Assembly: GCA_009392275.1 (NCBI GenBank)
Contig: VFGV01000011.1
Coordinates: 1-64,000, forward strand
Reading direction: 5' to 3'
Length of the DNA stretch: 64,000 nucleotides
Source of the DNA: SAR202 cluster bacterium
Lineage (GTDB): Bacteria > Chloroflexota > Dehalococcoidia > Lucifugimonadales > UBA2962
Positions 1-9,727 of this stretch are shown here, one piece after another. Every line of letters starts with the position of its first letter. The stretch's first letter is position 1. A program made the translations under genes and the position numbers. The notes under the pieces were generated by a model. That model was not told the DNA's origin, searched no databases, and worked only from the letters and a program-made list of their open reading frames with translations.

Positions 1-38
1 TAGGGCCCACGGGTTTAACTCCGTGGGCCCTATTTTTT
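1..38 (+). terminator. Rho-independent terminator of an upstream gene outside the window
   Basis: Perfect 12-bp stem TAGGGCCCACGG (1-12) / CCGTGGGCCCTA (21-32), 8-nt loop, followed by TTTTTT. Confidence 0.85.
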
Positions 39-132
39 ATTATTGGAAAATTAAACTATAATGACTTCCACTATAAATAGGTGCCAGGCTAAGAATGGAT
101 GTCTTTAAGATGAAATCGAGGTTAATTTAATT

Positions 133-1494
133 ATGTCTAAAGTAATGCATAATATTGAAGCAAAAACCCCAAAATCTAGTGACATGTATTCAAAAACCGG
201 AGAGGTCCTAGCTCAAGAGATAGTTGATACGGTTACAATGCCTTATCCTATTTACATTCATTCTGGCAAGGGATCGAAATTGACTGATGTTGATGGGAAT
301 GAATATATTGATTTGGTAGGAGGGTTCGGCCCCCATGTTCTCGGTAATGCGCCCAAGGTAGTAACAACTGCCCTTAAGACGGCGGTTGATAAAGGGGTGC
401 AGTTTGGACTGCAGAACCCGTATCAGGAACCATTTGCCAGGCTACTTGTTGAATCAATTCCATGTGCAGAGAAAGTCATTTTCTGTAATAGTGGGACAGA
501 AGCCAGTATGTTTGCTATTAGGGCGGCCAGATCCTTTACTGGTAAAACTAAGATCGCTATGTTTGAGGGAGGCTTTCACGGTGCTCATGATTATGTTCTT
601 GCCAAAGTAGTTCCCGATAGCAATATAGATGAACCGGACTTTTATTCTATGGGACAAGGCATTCCGGAAGAAACCCAAAGTACCGTAAAGATGCTTCCTT
701 ATTTAAATGATAAGGCTTTTGATTTAATTAGAAAACATGCCGATGAATTAGCATTAGTTATGATTGAGCCAGTTCAAGGTTCTAATCCCAGGTTAGATGT
801 GGCAGACTTTTTAACTGAACTTGTAAAAGTTTGTAAAGAAGCCGGGGTTTTATGTCTTTTTGATGAAGTAATCACAGGCTTTAGGCTCGCGTTCGGCGGT
901 GCACAGGAGTTCTTTGGGCTCGAACCTGATATGGCAATATTCGGTAAGGCACCCGGCGGAGGCTTGCCACTAGGTGTCGTAGCTGGTAGAGCTGATATTA
1001 TGGAAGTATTTACAAGACAGTTTGATATATATGATGATGTTTCTGCTGGTGTATCTCATGAACCTAGCGTGTTTACAGCTGGTACTTTTAGCGGCAATCC
1101 CTTAACTATGGCAGCGGGAAAAGCAGTTGTAACTTATATGCGTGATCATCCAGAGATTTATCAAAGTCTTTCTAAAAATGGAACTAGGTTGGCAGAAGAA
1201 GTAAATGAATTCTGTCAACGAGAAGAAATACCCGGTGTTATGTCCTCTGCACTATCGTTATTTTATTTCAGAATGCAGCCTGGCGGAACAATTAAATCAG
1301 TAAGAGATATAAATAAATACACCCTTAAGGAAGCAGACGATTTATTCTGCTTAAACTTACTTGATAGAGGTGTAATCATGTCTCCGATGCACATTGGCTA
1401 TATTTCTGCTGAACACACACCTGAGGATATAGATATAGCAATTAATGCAATTAAAGAATCATTGCTCGAAGTACGCAAAGCTGGATTGATTTAA
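133..1494 (+). CDS. Class III aminotransferase, glutamate-1-semialdehyde 2,1-aminomutase-like
   Basis: 453-aa ORF; NSGTEASMFAIRAAR, LFDEVITGFR and FGKAPGGGLPLG (PLP lysine) motifs. Confidence 0.85.
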   Translation: MSKVMHNIEAKTPKSSDMYSKTGEVLAQEIVDTVTMPYPIYIHSGKGSKLTDVDGNEYIDLVGGFGPHVLGNAPKVVTTALKTAVDKGVQFGLQNPYQEPFARLLVESIPCAEKVIFCNSGTEASMFAIRAARSFTGKTKIAMFEGGFHGAHDYVLAKVVPDSNIDEPDFYSMGQGIPEETQSTVKMLPYLNDKAFDLIRKHADELALVMIEPVQGSNPRLDVADFLTELVKVCKEAGVLCLFDEVITGFRLAFGGAQEFFGLEPDMAIFGKAPGGGLPLGVVAGRADIMEVFTRQFDIYDDVSAGVSHEPSVFTAGTFSGNPLTMAAGKAVVTYMRDHPEIYQSLSKNGTRLAEEVNEFCQREEIPGVMSSALSLFYFRMQPGGTIKSVRDINKYTLKEADDLFCLNLLDRGVIMSPMHIGYISAEHTPEDIDIAINAIKESLLEVRKAGLI

Positions 1495-1500
1495 AAGTGG

Positions 1501-1575
1501 TGGTCGGGGTGACTGGGATTGAACCAGCGACCTCCTGTTCCCAAAACAGGCGCGCTACCGCTGCGCCACACCCCG
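1501..1575 (-). tRNA. tRNA-Pro (anticodon UGG), CCA encoded
   Basis: Reverse complement CGGGGTGTGGCGCAGCGGTAGCGCGCCTGTTTTGGGAACAGGAGGTCGCTGGTTCAATCCCAGTCACCCCGACCA folds as a cloverleaf; anticodon loop TTTGGGA. Confidence 0.95.
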
Positions 1576-1624
1576 ATAGAAATTACTATTTTATAAATGT
1601 TAGTAGCTTTATAACAAGCATCAG

Positions 1625-2578
1625 TTAGTTGATATTATCAAATGCTAGTGCAGCAGCTCCGATTAAACCAGCATCATCACCCAATTTAGCAGACACAACG
1701 GGTATGTCGTTGTCGTAAGGGTACAATGCACGGACCTTAATCTCTTGTCTGGCTGCCTTCATCATTAAATCTAACGCGGACGAAACTCCTCCACCTATTA
1801 CAATTACGTCTGGGTCCAAAGTATTTAGTATCACTGACAGGGCAACGCCTAAATAACTGCCTATCCTGTCCCAGAGCTCTATAGAAAATCGATCTCCTTG
1901 CCGTGCAGCTGATGCTATATTTAGCGGTGTTAAATTGTTCAAATGTTGAGTTAAGGTTGATTTTGTCGATGTTTCGGACAGAATTTCTTTTGCAAGCCGC
2001 ACAATGGAAGGACCTGAACAATAAGTTTCGAAGCAGCCAGTACTGCCACAATTGCACGGGTTACCGTTAAAATCCAAGGTAAGATGACCCCATTCAGCTG
2101 CAAAGCCCCTTGATCCGTTATGTATTTTACCGTCTATAATTTGCCCCCCACCAACTCCGGTACTAAGAGTAAGATAAACCATATTAGAAACGGCGTTCTG
2201 CAGTCCAAATTTATATTCTGATAACGCTGCTAATGTTGCATCGTTTGCAGCAAAGATTGGTAAACCTGTGCTTTCATGCAAATCGTTGTTTAGGGAATAT
2301 CCTTTCAGACTAAGTATATTTGGAGGCATTTGCATTACCCCGGTAACAGGATCCACTGGACTAGCAAGAGCTAACCCAATCGCTATTGGCTTGGTCTCAG
2401 CCCAGGACACTGCTAATTTAGCAGAATCAAGAATTCGCTCTATGACAGCCTCTTTGCCATCAGACTCAGAAGTTTGTTGTACGCCTTTAGCTAATATCTT
2501 TGCATTTTCATCCACAACGGCATATCTTAGATTGGTTCCACCGATATCCATTGCAATTGCTACTCTAGATAAACTCAT
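1625..2578 (-). CDS. ROK-family sugar kinase / glucokinase-like
   Basis: AMDIGGTNLRYAV phosphate motif and CNCGSTGCFETYCSG zinc motif; start set at ATG 2578 (MSLSRVAIAMDIGG) rather than the ORF-track 2659. Confidence 0.9.
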   Translation of the reverse strand: MSLSRVAIAMDIGGTNLRYAVVDENAKILAKGVQQTSESDGKEAVIERILDSAKLAVSWAETKPIAIGLALASPVDPVTGVMQMPPNILSLKGYSLNNDLHESTGLPIFAANDATLAALSEYKFGLQNAVSNMVYLTLSTGVGGGQIIDGKIHNGSRGFAAEWGHLTLDFNGNPCNCGSTGCFETYCSGPSIVRLAKEILSETSTKSTLTQHLNNLTPLNIASAARQGDRFSIELWDRIGSYLGVALSVILNTLDPDVIVIGGGVSSALDLMMKAARQEIKVRALYPYDNDIPVVSAKLGDDAGLIGAAALAFDNIN

Positions 2579-2634
2579 ATAATGCATTGTAAGCACTTGA
2601 TAGTTGACTGAACACCTCCCTACAATGCATTGTA
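2578..2634. promoter_or_regulatory. Divergent promoter with two near-identical 14-bp palindromes
   Basis: TATAATGCATTGTA (2578-2591) and TACAATGCATTGTA (2621-2634), 43 bp apart; on each strand TACAAT-N7-ATG precedes the start codon. Confidence 0.55.
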
Positions 2635-3407
2635 TGAACACAATTGATCTATCTAACAAAGTAGCCGTCGTATTTGGTGTAGCAAATCATCGCTCGATCG
2701 CCTGGTCTATTACAAGTATTTTGAAAAGTGCGGGAGCAACCGTGGCGCTTTCTTATCAGAACGAAAGGCTAAAAAGATCTCTCGATAAATTAACTGCAGA
2801 TTGGAATGATCCTGTTTTGGTTGAATGTGATGTCGCAGAAGATTCTAATGTAGAAAAGGCGTTTAATGATATATCTCAAAAACTAGGGAAAATTGATATA
2901 GTGGTTCATTCAATTGCATTTGCTAATAGGGAAGATCTTGGAGGACGCTTTGTTGATACTAGTAGAGAGGGCTTTAATTTAGCACTTGAGATAAGTTCAT
3001 ATTCATTAATTCCAATTACCAAATATGCTGCCCAGCATATGAGCGATGGCGGAAATATTCTGGCAATGAGTTTTCAGGCAGCAGAGAAAGTTTTTCCTGG
3101 ATACAACGTTATGAGCACTGCTAAAGCAGCACTTGAAAATGAAGTTCGACAACTAGCCCACGATATGGGTTCACAAAATATTAGAGTTAATGCTATTTCG
3201 GCTGGTCCTGTAGACACTTTATCGTCCAGGGTTATTTCTGGATATACCGTTATGAAGCAAGCTGCTGCGGAAAGATCGCCACTCGGAAAGAATATTACAA
3301 CAGAGGATGTGGCGAAAACAGCGTTATATCTGTGTTCTGACCTTTCATCAGGAGTTACTGGTGAGGTTATACACGTGGATTCTGGATATCATGTAATGGG
3401 AATTTAA
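2634..3407 (+). CDS. Enoyl-ACP reductase I (FabI)-like SDR
   Basis: GVANHRSIAW cofactor motif and FPGYNVMSTAKAALE (Y-x6-K); start MNTIDLSNKVAVV. Confidence 0.85.
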   Translation: MNTIDLSNKVAVVFGVANHRSIAWSITSILKSAGATVALSYQNERLKRSLDKLTADWNDPVLVECDVAEDSNVEKAFNDISQKLGKIDIVVHSIAFANREDLGGRFVDTSREGFNLALEISSYSLIPITKYAAQHMSDGGNILAMSFQAAEKVFPGYNVMSTAKAALENEVRQLAHDMGSQNIRVNAISAGPVDTLSSRVISGYTVMKQAAAERSPLGKNITTEDVAKTALYLCSDLSSGVTGEVIHVDSGYHVMGI

Positions 3408-3420
3408 AATTATAAGACAC

Positions 3421-4242
3421 CTAGCCCATTACTCTGCCACCATCAACATTAATAGCCTGTCCGGTTATATTTCTTGCTGAATCTGATAGTAAAAATGCAG
3501 CAGCGTAACCAATGTCTTCAGCAGATTGATCACGCATAAGCGGCGTGGAAAGTTCTGTTATTTTATGAAACAACTCACGGTTGTTTTCAACATCTGAAAA
3601 TTCCGAAAAGATTTCTGAGCCAAAATTAAATTGCCTCATCGATATTTTGTCCCACATAGGTGTCCATATATTACCAGGGCATATGCAATTTACATTGATG
3701 TTGAACTTAGCCAGCTTCAGTGCTGAAGACTTAGTGTAGCTAATCGCAGCGGCCTTAGAAGCGTTGTAATTAGGCCTGTCTGGATTACCCATTTTACCAG
3801 CTACAGAAGCGATATTTACAATGGAGCCTTTAGTTTCTTTCATCATGTCGCCCTGTATTCTATCTGTGACATGGACAATACCTTTTACATTTACACTGAA
3901 TGTAAAATCCCAATCTTCTTCAGTAACCTCTAATCGCTCGTGCCAGCCTGGAGCTCCAATCACGCCCGCATTATTAACAAGTTTATCTATGTGTCCAACT
4001 TTATCAATTGCACTTGCTACAGCTGTATCAACTGAATCGATGTTAGTAACATCCATTTGTAGACTTATCGCTCGATATCCAAGGCTTATAAATTCATCTG
4101 CAGTAAGCTTGGCTGCGTTTCCATCAATATCAGCGATAATAATGCACGCGCCTTGTTGAGCAAGAATTTGCGCGATTCCCTTGCCTAGACCATTCGCTGC
4201 ACCAGTGATGAGTGCATTTTTACCCGTTAAATCTGCGATCAT
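3421..4242 (-). CDS. SDR family oxidoreductase
   Basis: TGAANGLGKG, NNAG and YNASK motifs. Confidence 0.9.
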   Translation of the reverse strand: MIADLTGKNALITGAANGLGKGIAQILAQQGACIIIADIDGNAAKLTADEFISLGYRAISLQMDVTNIDSVDTAVASAIDKVGHIDKLVNNAGVIGAPGWHERLEVTEEDWDFTFSVNVKGIVHVTDRIQGDMMKETKGSIVNIASVAGKMGNPDRPNYNASKAAAISYTKSSALKLAKFNINVNCICPGNIWTPMWDKISMRQFNFGSEIFSEFSDVENNRELFHKITELSTPLMRDQSAEDIGYAAAFLLSDSARNITGQAINVDGGRVMG

Positions 4243-4355
4243 GACAGAGTAATTATAAGCTTAAATTTACTTTTTTGATAAATTCACTTTTTTTTGTGGC
4301 ATTCTTAACTTAATATCAATTGAATATATCTTAAATCAGATCAAGGAGAATAGGT

Positions 4356-5228
4356 ATGTCAAATGATGCGAATCAGTTTGATCTTAAAGGTAAAGTTGCC
4401 GTTGTTACAGGGTGTTCATCAGGCTTAGGCATAAGTTTTGCTGAGGAGTTATTAAATAATGGAGCTTATGTTGTCATTTGCGCGCGCCGAGAAAAGGAAT
4501 TACAACAAATAGCAAAGGAGTTAGATCCATCTGCCCGCAGGGTAATTCCAATTAGGGCTGATGTTACGGTTCAAGATGATGTTGAGCGATTATTTGAAGA
4601 AACTAATCAAATATTTAAACGGCTTGATATATTAGTTAATAATGCGGGCATGGACTTGGAAGGCAGTCCATTTGCCGAACGAATAGAGAGCGATGACTTT
4701 GAAATGACGATCAAAGTAAATTTGGTGGGCTCATGGAATTGCTCCAAATCTGCGGGGGTTTATATGTTATCAAGTGGCGATGGAGGCTCCATAATAAATA
4801 TCGCCTCTGTAGCTGGCCTGGGCGGTTCTAAGGCAATGCTTTCACCAGGTTATTCAGCTGCTAAAGCAGGAATTATAAACCTTACACAAAACTTGGCCGC
4901 AAATTGGTCAGACAGGGGGGTGCGCGTAAACTGTATTGCCCCGGGATACTTTCCTAGTGAGATGTCTGCATTTGTAAGAAACAACCCTGCGGTGACAGAA
5001 CATGTCAAATCACAGATACCATTAGGTCGTTTCGGCAACCCAGAAGAGTTAAAAGGAGTTCTTTTGTTGCTGGCTTCGGACGCGAGTAGCTATATCACAG
5101 GTCAGACTATAGCTGTTGACGGTGGATTCAGTTCAACAGTTGGGGCGATGAACCCGCCTGACGCTGTTTACGAAACGTGGGCTGAGTTTTTAAATGGCGA
5201 TAAAGGAACAAAGATTCAAAGTTCCTAG
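4356..5228 (+). CDS. SDR family oxidoreductase
   Basis: TGCSSGLG, NNAG and YSAAK motifs; AAGGAG SD upstream. Confidence 0.9.
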   Translation: MSNDANQFDLKGKVAVVTGCSSGLGISFAEELLNNGAYVVICARREKELQQIAKELDPSARRVIPIRADVTVQDDVERLFEETNQIFKRLDILVNNAGMDLEGSPFAERIESDDFEMTIKVNLVGSWNCSKSAGVYMLSSGDGGSIINIASVAGLGGSKAMLSPGYSAAKAGIINLTQNLAANWSDRGVRVNCIAPGYFPSEMSAFVRNNPAVTEHVKSQIPLGRFGNPEELKGVLLLLASDASSYITGQTIAVDGGFSSTVGAMNPPDAVYETWAEFLNGDKGTKIQSS

Positions 5229-6169
5229 GTAAAAACTGAATTATGATAGTGTGGAATTATATGGTTGGTAAGGAGCGATAATTGGTCGGACATTTTGTCT
5301 GGAGGGCAAGTTGGCCTAATAATGAACTTCGTTGCTCCTGCATCAACAAATCTGTTAATTAATTCGATAATCTCATCTGCAGTGCCAATGGCATTTATAT
5401 CCTTCTCATTTACATCATTCCTCTGCTTATCTGGAAACATATAAGGGTGAGCCAGCTCTTTGGCCTCTTTACTGGTTTCTGCTAATGCAAAGTTTAAGAT
5501 TACACCATAGTGCTCTGTGTCTAGACTCCGACCCGCAAGTTTTGCTGTTTGTTCGACGTAAACTTTACCGACAGCCATTTCTTCAGGAGTAACCTGAGAT
5601 GCTAGCCAGCCATCTCCAAGGGTTGCCACTCTGCGTAACGCTGCTTTACTACGGCCACCCACCCAAATTGGAGGCAACTCTGGCCTTACAGGCTTAGGCT
5701 GGATAGTAACTTTATTTAAACTGAAATGGTTTCCTTTGAAATTGAATTCTTGGCATGACCATAACTTTCTCATGATTAAAAGCATTTCATCAGCTCGAGC
5801 TGCGCGGTCTTCTCTACGAACACCGCACGCTTCATACTCACTATTTTGCTCTGTGCCAAGCCCTACAGCGGGCAGAACTCTGCCTCCTGACAGATAATCG
5901 AGTGTAGCTATTTCTTTGGATAGTATTGTTGGATTGCGTAATGGTAAAGCTAAAACGCTAGTCCCAATTAACATCTTTTGGGTTCTGGCTGCTATGAAGG
6001 ATAGCGCTACAATAGGTTCAAGATTCAGTTTTGCAGAGACTATCCTGTCAGTAAGCCAAATAGAGTCGACACCAGAATTTTCAGCTTGATCAACCCAATT
6101 CCAGAGATGCTGGGGTCCATGTTTGCCAAATGGCCAACCAAACATACCTATACCAATTCTTATAGACAT
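5225..6169 (-). CDS. LLM-class flavin-dependent oxidoreductase (luciferase-like)
   Basis: IGMFGWPFGKHG..., TLDYLSGGRVLPAVGLG and PPIWVGGRSKAALRRVATLGDGWL motifs. Confidence 0.9.
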   Translation of the reverse strand: MSIRIGIGMFGWPFGKHGPQHLWNWVDQAENSGVDSIWLTDRIVSAKLNLEPIVALSFIAARTQKMLIGTSVLALPLRNPTILSKEIATLDYLSGGRVLPAVGLGTEQNSEYEACGVRREDRAARADEMLLIMRKLWSCQEFNFKGNHFSLNKVTIQPKPVRPELPPIWVGGRSKAALRRVATLGDGWLASQVTPEEMAVGKVYVEQTAKLAGRSLDTEHYGVILNFALAETSKEAKELAHPYMFPDKQRNDVNEKDINAIGTADEIIELINRFVDAGATKFIIRPTCPPDKMSDQLSLLTNHIIPHYHNSVFT

Positions 6170-6311
6170 TTGTTTTCCTTATCTCACAATTAACTTATTT
6201 TTCGTTTAAAAACTTTTAAACATATTGGTGTAAACGTTGACCTAATAGGCTAGTCTTTCTAAAATTAATATCAGATCTAGTGAATTCGCGTCCATTATAG
6301 AAAGGCTTAAC

Positions 6312-6671
6312 TTGACCACTACTAAAAGAAAACCCAGGCCACCATTAACTATAACGATATCTGAAAATGCAGCCGAGCATGTAAAAGAGTTTGCCTCTAA
6401 AGCTGGCAAGCCAAATGCCGATTTACGAGTGGCGGTTAAAGGTGGAGGCTGCTCAGGATTAACATATGTTTTGGATCTTGTAGAAGGGCCTGAAGAAGAT
6501 GATAAAACTATAGAGCAACTTGGTATAAAGTTACATGTTCCAAAAAAGTCATATGTTTTTTTGGCTGGCACGATGCTGGATTATTCCTCAGGATTAAATG
6601 GAAAAGGATTCGTTTTCAATAATCCAAATGCTAAAACAACATGTGGGTGTGGCACATCATTTGGTGTTTAG
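6312..6671 (+). CDS. A-type iron-sulfur cluster carrier (IscA/ErpA family)
   Basis: GGGCSGLTY and C-terminal CGCGTSFGV; TTG start. Confidence 0.9.
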   Translation: MTTTKRKPRPPLTITISENAAEHVKEFASKAGKPNADLRVAVKGGGCSGLTYVLDLVEGPEEDDKTIEQLGIKLHVPKKSYVFLAGTMLDYSSGLNGKGFVFNNPNAKTTCGCGTSFGV

Positions 6672-6727
6672 AAACTTTTTACTAACTATGCCAGCCTATC
6701 AACTCATAAATATTTCAGGTCACTAAT

Positions 6728-7714
6728 TTGATTACGTCCAATACTTGTGACCCCCCTAAATTCTATGTCTCGATAGAACAGGATTACTGCACGCTGACTA
6801 AAGAAGTCGCAGTTGCATACGGAACAAAATTCGGACGATTTTGGATTAGCGGAAAAGACGCACTAGATTTATTGAACCGTATTTCTACACAGCAGATTGA
6901 CAATTTAAAGCAAAATGAAGTCTCTTTTACTGTTCAAACAACCAATAAGGGCAGAATAATTGACTTTCTAACTGTTATCAACCTCGGGGACAGGTTACTA
7001 ATATTCACTGCATTAGAAGCCAAGGAACGAGTAATGGAATCAATAGACTTCTTTTCTTTTGATGATGATGTAAGGCTACATGACTGTACTGCTGAAACTC
7101 AAATTCATCAGTTAATGGGACATAAGGCACCTATAAAAATCATGTCAGTTTTAGAAGATGAATCTAATGTTCCAGATTTATTTACAGCAAAAGAAATCAT
7201 CATCAACAATGAGAAAATCATTATAATCAGGACGGATCGAGCGAAGATACCGACCTATGAAATTTTATCTACGTATCCTAGCAAGGTAATTGATTCAAAA
7301 ATAAAGTCAATGAAGATTCCTTTTGTTGGAACCGAAGCCTTGGAAATCCTACGAATAGAAGCTGGGGTGCCAGCATATGGATCTGAATTGAGCGAAAAAT
7401 TTAATCCAATTGAAGCAGGGCTATTTAATTCAATCAGTTTCGAAAAAGGCTGTTATGTTGGGCAAGAGGTAGTTGCGAGACTGAACACATATGACAAAGT
7501 AAAACGTGAGTTAATTAGATTAAATTGGAGTGAACCCGGAATTCAAAAAGGCGATATTATATTTTCAAAAGATAAGGAAATTGGTGAAGTAACTAGTTGT
7601 GTAATGAAAATGAATCGATCATATATTGGGCTTGGCTATATAACACGCAATTCAAACTTAGATGTTATAAAAATAGGTTTAAATAAAGTTTCTGCTAATA
7701 CATTAAAGATATAG
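6728..7714 (+). CDS. ygfZ: YgfZ/GcvT-like folate-binding protein
   Basis: FEKGCYVGQEVVAR carries the KGC[YF]xGQE signature; TTG start. Confidence 0.85.
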   Translation: MITSNTCDPPKFYVSIEQDYCTLTKEVAVAYGTKFGRFWISGKDALDLLNRISTQQIDNLKQNEVSFTVQTTNKGRIIDFLTVINLGDRLLIFTALEAKERVMESIDFFSFDDDVRLHDCTAETQIHQLMGHKAPIKIMSVLEDESNVPDLFTAKEIIINNEKIIIIRTDRAKIPTYEILSTYPSKVIDSKIKSMKIPFVGTEALEILRIEAGVPAYGSELSEKFNPIEAGLFNSISFEKGCYVGQEVVARLNTYDKVKRELIRLNWSEPGIQKGDIIFSKDKEIGEVTSCVMKMNRSYIGLGYITRNSNLDVIKIGLNKVSANTLKI

Positions 7715-7735
7715 TCGAGTTTACTAATTGAATGC

Positions 7736-8164
7736 TTATGACATTTCTATAAGCTCTAACCAATTTTCAAAAGGATCTTGTAAATAACAAACTGTTTTCC
7801 CTTTGGTAATTTCGATTGGTGGATTTAGAGATATCCCTCCATTTTTGACCAGGAAGTCATAACAATCTTGTATATTTGTTACATTAAAAGCTATGTGAGA
7901 CGCGGTTAATTCTGCCCTTTCAATCGATTGGGCACTTTTCGCAGTTGGATTAATATATTCGATTAGTTCAATGACCTGGCCTGCTGAGGTGCTCACGTCT
8001 GCTACTTTGATCTTAGTGTCTTTGTATCCTAAAACTTGTGATATGCCAGCCCCATCTCTTTCACGTATCTCGATTAGCTCGAGGCCTATAATTTCTGTAT
8101 AAAACTTAATAGCAATGCTTAGATTGGGAACCACAATTCCACAGTGGTTGATATCTGTGATCAT
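7736..8164 (-). CDS. VOC (glyoxalase/bleomycin resistance) family protein
   Basis: NHCGIVVPNLSIAIKFYTEIIGLELIE ... YLQDPFENWLELIE. Confidence 0.85.
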   Translation of the reverse strand: MITDINHCGIVVPNLSIAIKFYTEIIGLELIEIRERDGAGISQVLGYKDTKIKVADVSTSAGQVIELIEYINPTAKSAQSIERAELTASHIAFNVTNIQDCYDFLVKNGGISLNPPIEITKGKTVCYLQDPFENWLELIEMS

Positions 8165-8919
8165 CCTGTTAACGTTACTCCACCATCAACAACTAAAACA
8201 TGGCCTCTTATCATTTCCGATTCATCGTTACACAGAAATGCCACTGCATTAGCTAAATCTTGTGGATCAAGCGGTCTAGTGGTTATTGTAGTTTCAGCTG
8301 CAGCAACCATATCGTCTTTGTTAGGGAATGAGTCAAATGCATCAGTTTCTACGTAACCACCTGAGACTGCATTAACTCTAATGTTTAGATGTGCAAATTC
8401 TACTGCGAGGTATTTGGTCATTGCTTCTAAAGTGGCTTTAGAAGTGCCCACTGAGAAATAATATGGCAAAACTCTGTGCGAACCCAGACTGGATATATTT
8501 ACTATGCATCCACCTTTATTCATTAAACGAGATGCCTCTATCGAGCATAACCAGGGTCCTCTTGCATTAACAGACATGGTCCAGTCCCAATGTTTTGTCT
8601 CTAAGTCCACTGCATTACGTTGAATACCTGTAGCAGCATTGTTTACTAATATATCTAAACCACCATATTTCTTGTCAACCTTTGCGAATAGTTCTTTGAT
8701 CTTGTCGGGATTTCCTACATGTGCTTTTACGCTGAGACAATCTACGCCTAGCTTTTTAACCTCATTTTCTGTTTCAGCAGCAGATTCATAACTTCTAAGA
8801 TAGTTAAATGCTATGTTGGCACCCCGGCTAGCCAGATCTAAAGCAATCACCTTGCCAATTCCTCTTGAGCCACCAGTAATCAAAGCCACTTTTCCATTTA
8901 ATGTTTTGCTAGCTTTTAT
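8161..8919 (-). CDS. fabL: Enoyl-ACP reductase III (FabL)-like SDR; possible AUA start
   Basis: Resembles FabL: NNAATGIQR, LETKHWDWTMSVNA, SSLGSHRVLPYY, NAVSGGYVETDAF, IRGHVLVVDGG. Frame is open to ATA at 8919-8917 preceded by AAGGAG at 7-nt spacing; the track start is GTG 8889. Confidence 0.8.
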   Translation of the reverse strand: MKASKTLNGKVALITGGSRGIGKVIALDLASRGANIAFNYLRSYESAAETENEVKKLGVDCLSVKAHVGNPDKIKELFAKVDKKYGGLDILVNNAATGIQRNAVDLETKHWDWTMSVNARGPWLCSIEASRLMNKGGCIVNISSLGSHRVLPYYFSVGTSKATLEAMTKYLAVEFAHLNIRVNAVSGGYVETDAFDSFPNKDDMVAAAETTITTRPLDPQDLANAVAFLCNDESEMIRGHVLVVDGGVTLTG

Positions 8920-8971
8920 AACTTGGCTCCTTAAATTTTCTGTTGTCTAAACTCAATTAGAACAATTATGT

Positions 8972-9727
8972 TTATACCGCTAAACCGCCATCAACGCAAA
9001 TAACTTGTCCAGTCATATATCTCGCGTGATCAGAAGCAATAAATGCAACTAATGGGCCTAAATCATCTGGCTTTCCTAATTCGCCCATAGGTATTCGACC
9101 CCGTATTACTTCTTTGAACTCGTCTCCAAGTACCGCTACTGTATCAGTATCGATATAACCTGGTTCAATCACGTTGGCTGTAATATTTCTTGGAGCCAAT
9201 TCTTTAGCTATAGATTTAGTAAACCCAATAACTCCCGCTTTACTAGCAGAATAGTTTGTTTGTCCTGGATTTCCTCGTGATCCTACTATAGATCCGATAT
9301 TAATAATTCTGCCCCACCGATTAGACATCATTCCACGAATAAATTCCCTGGTGCAGTAAAAAGTACCATTTAAATTGGTATCAATTACAGGTTTCCAGTT
9401 TTCATCTTTCATTCTAACGATCAGAGTGTCGTCAATTATTCCTGCATTATTTACAAGAATGTCAATTCTAGGGAATTCCTGGAGTATGATTTTGGCCATG
9501 TTTTTTACCTCTTTAAGGTTACCAACATCAGCCTTTACAGATAAGCTTTTTACACCTAAAGCCTTGACCTCTTTACATAAACGCTCTGCTTCTTTTCCAG
9601 ATGAACGATAATTAATTGCAACATTTATGCCCATTTTTGCTAAGTGCAATACACTTGATTTGCCAATCCCTTTCGCGCCGCCAGTTACTAAAGCATATTT
9701 ATCGTTCATATTACTATTATCTTTCAT
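8972..9727 (-). CDS. fabG: 3-oxoacyl-ACP reductase FabG
   Basis: TGGAKGIGK, NNAGIIDDTLIVRMKDENW, NYSASKAGVIGFTKS; next to plsX. Confidence 0.9.
   Translation of the reverse strand: MKDNSNMNDKYALVTGGAKGIGKSSVLHLAKMGINVAINYRSSGKEAERLCKEVKALGVKSLSVKADVGNLKEVKNMAKIILQEFPRIDILVNNAGIIDDTLIVRMKDENWKPVIDTNLNGTFYCTREFIRGMMSNRWGRIINIGSIVGSRGNPGQTNYSASKAGVIGFTKSIAKELAPRNITANVIEPGYIDTDTVAVLGDEFKEVIRGRIPMGELGKPDDLGPLVAFIASDHARYMTGQVICVDGGLAV

Noticed and set aside
2579-2659. N-terminal extension of the ROK kinase ORF to 2659
   Set aside because: It would overlap the divergent reductase gene and its start; the ROK motif begins right after ATG 2578.
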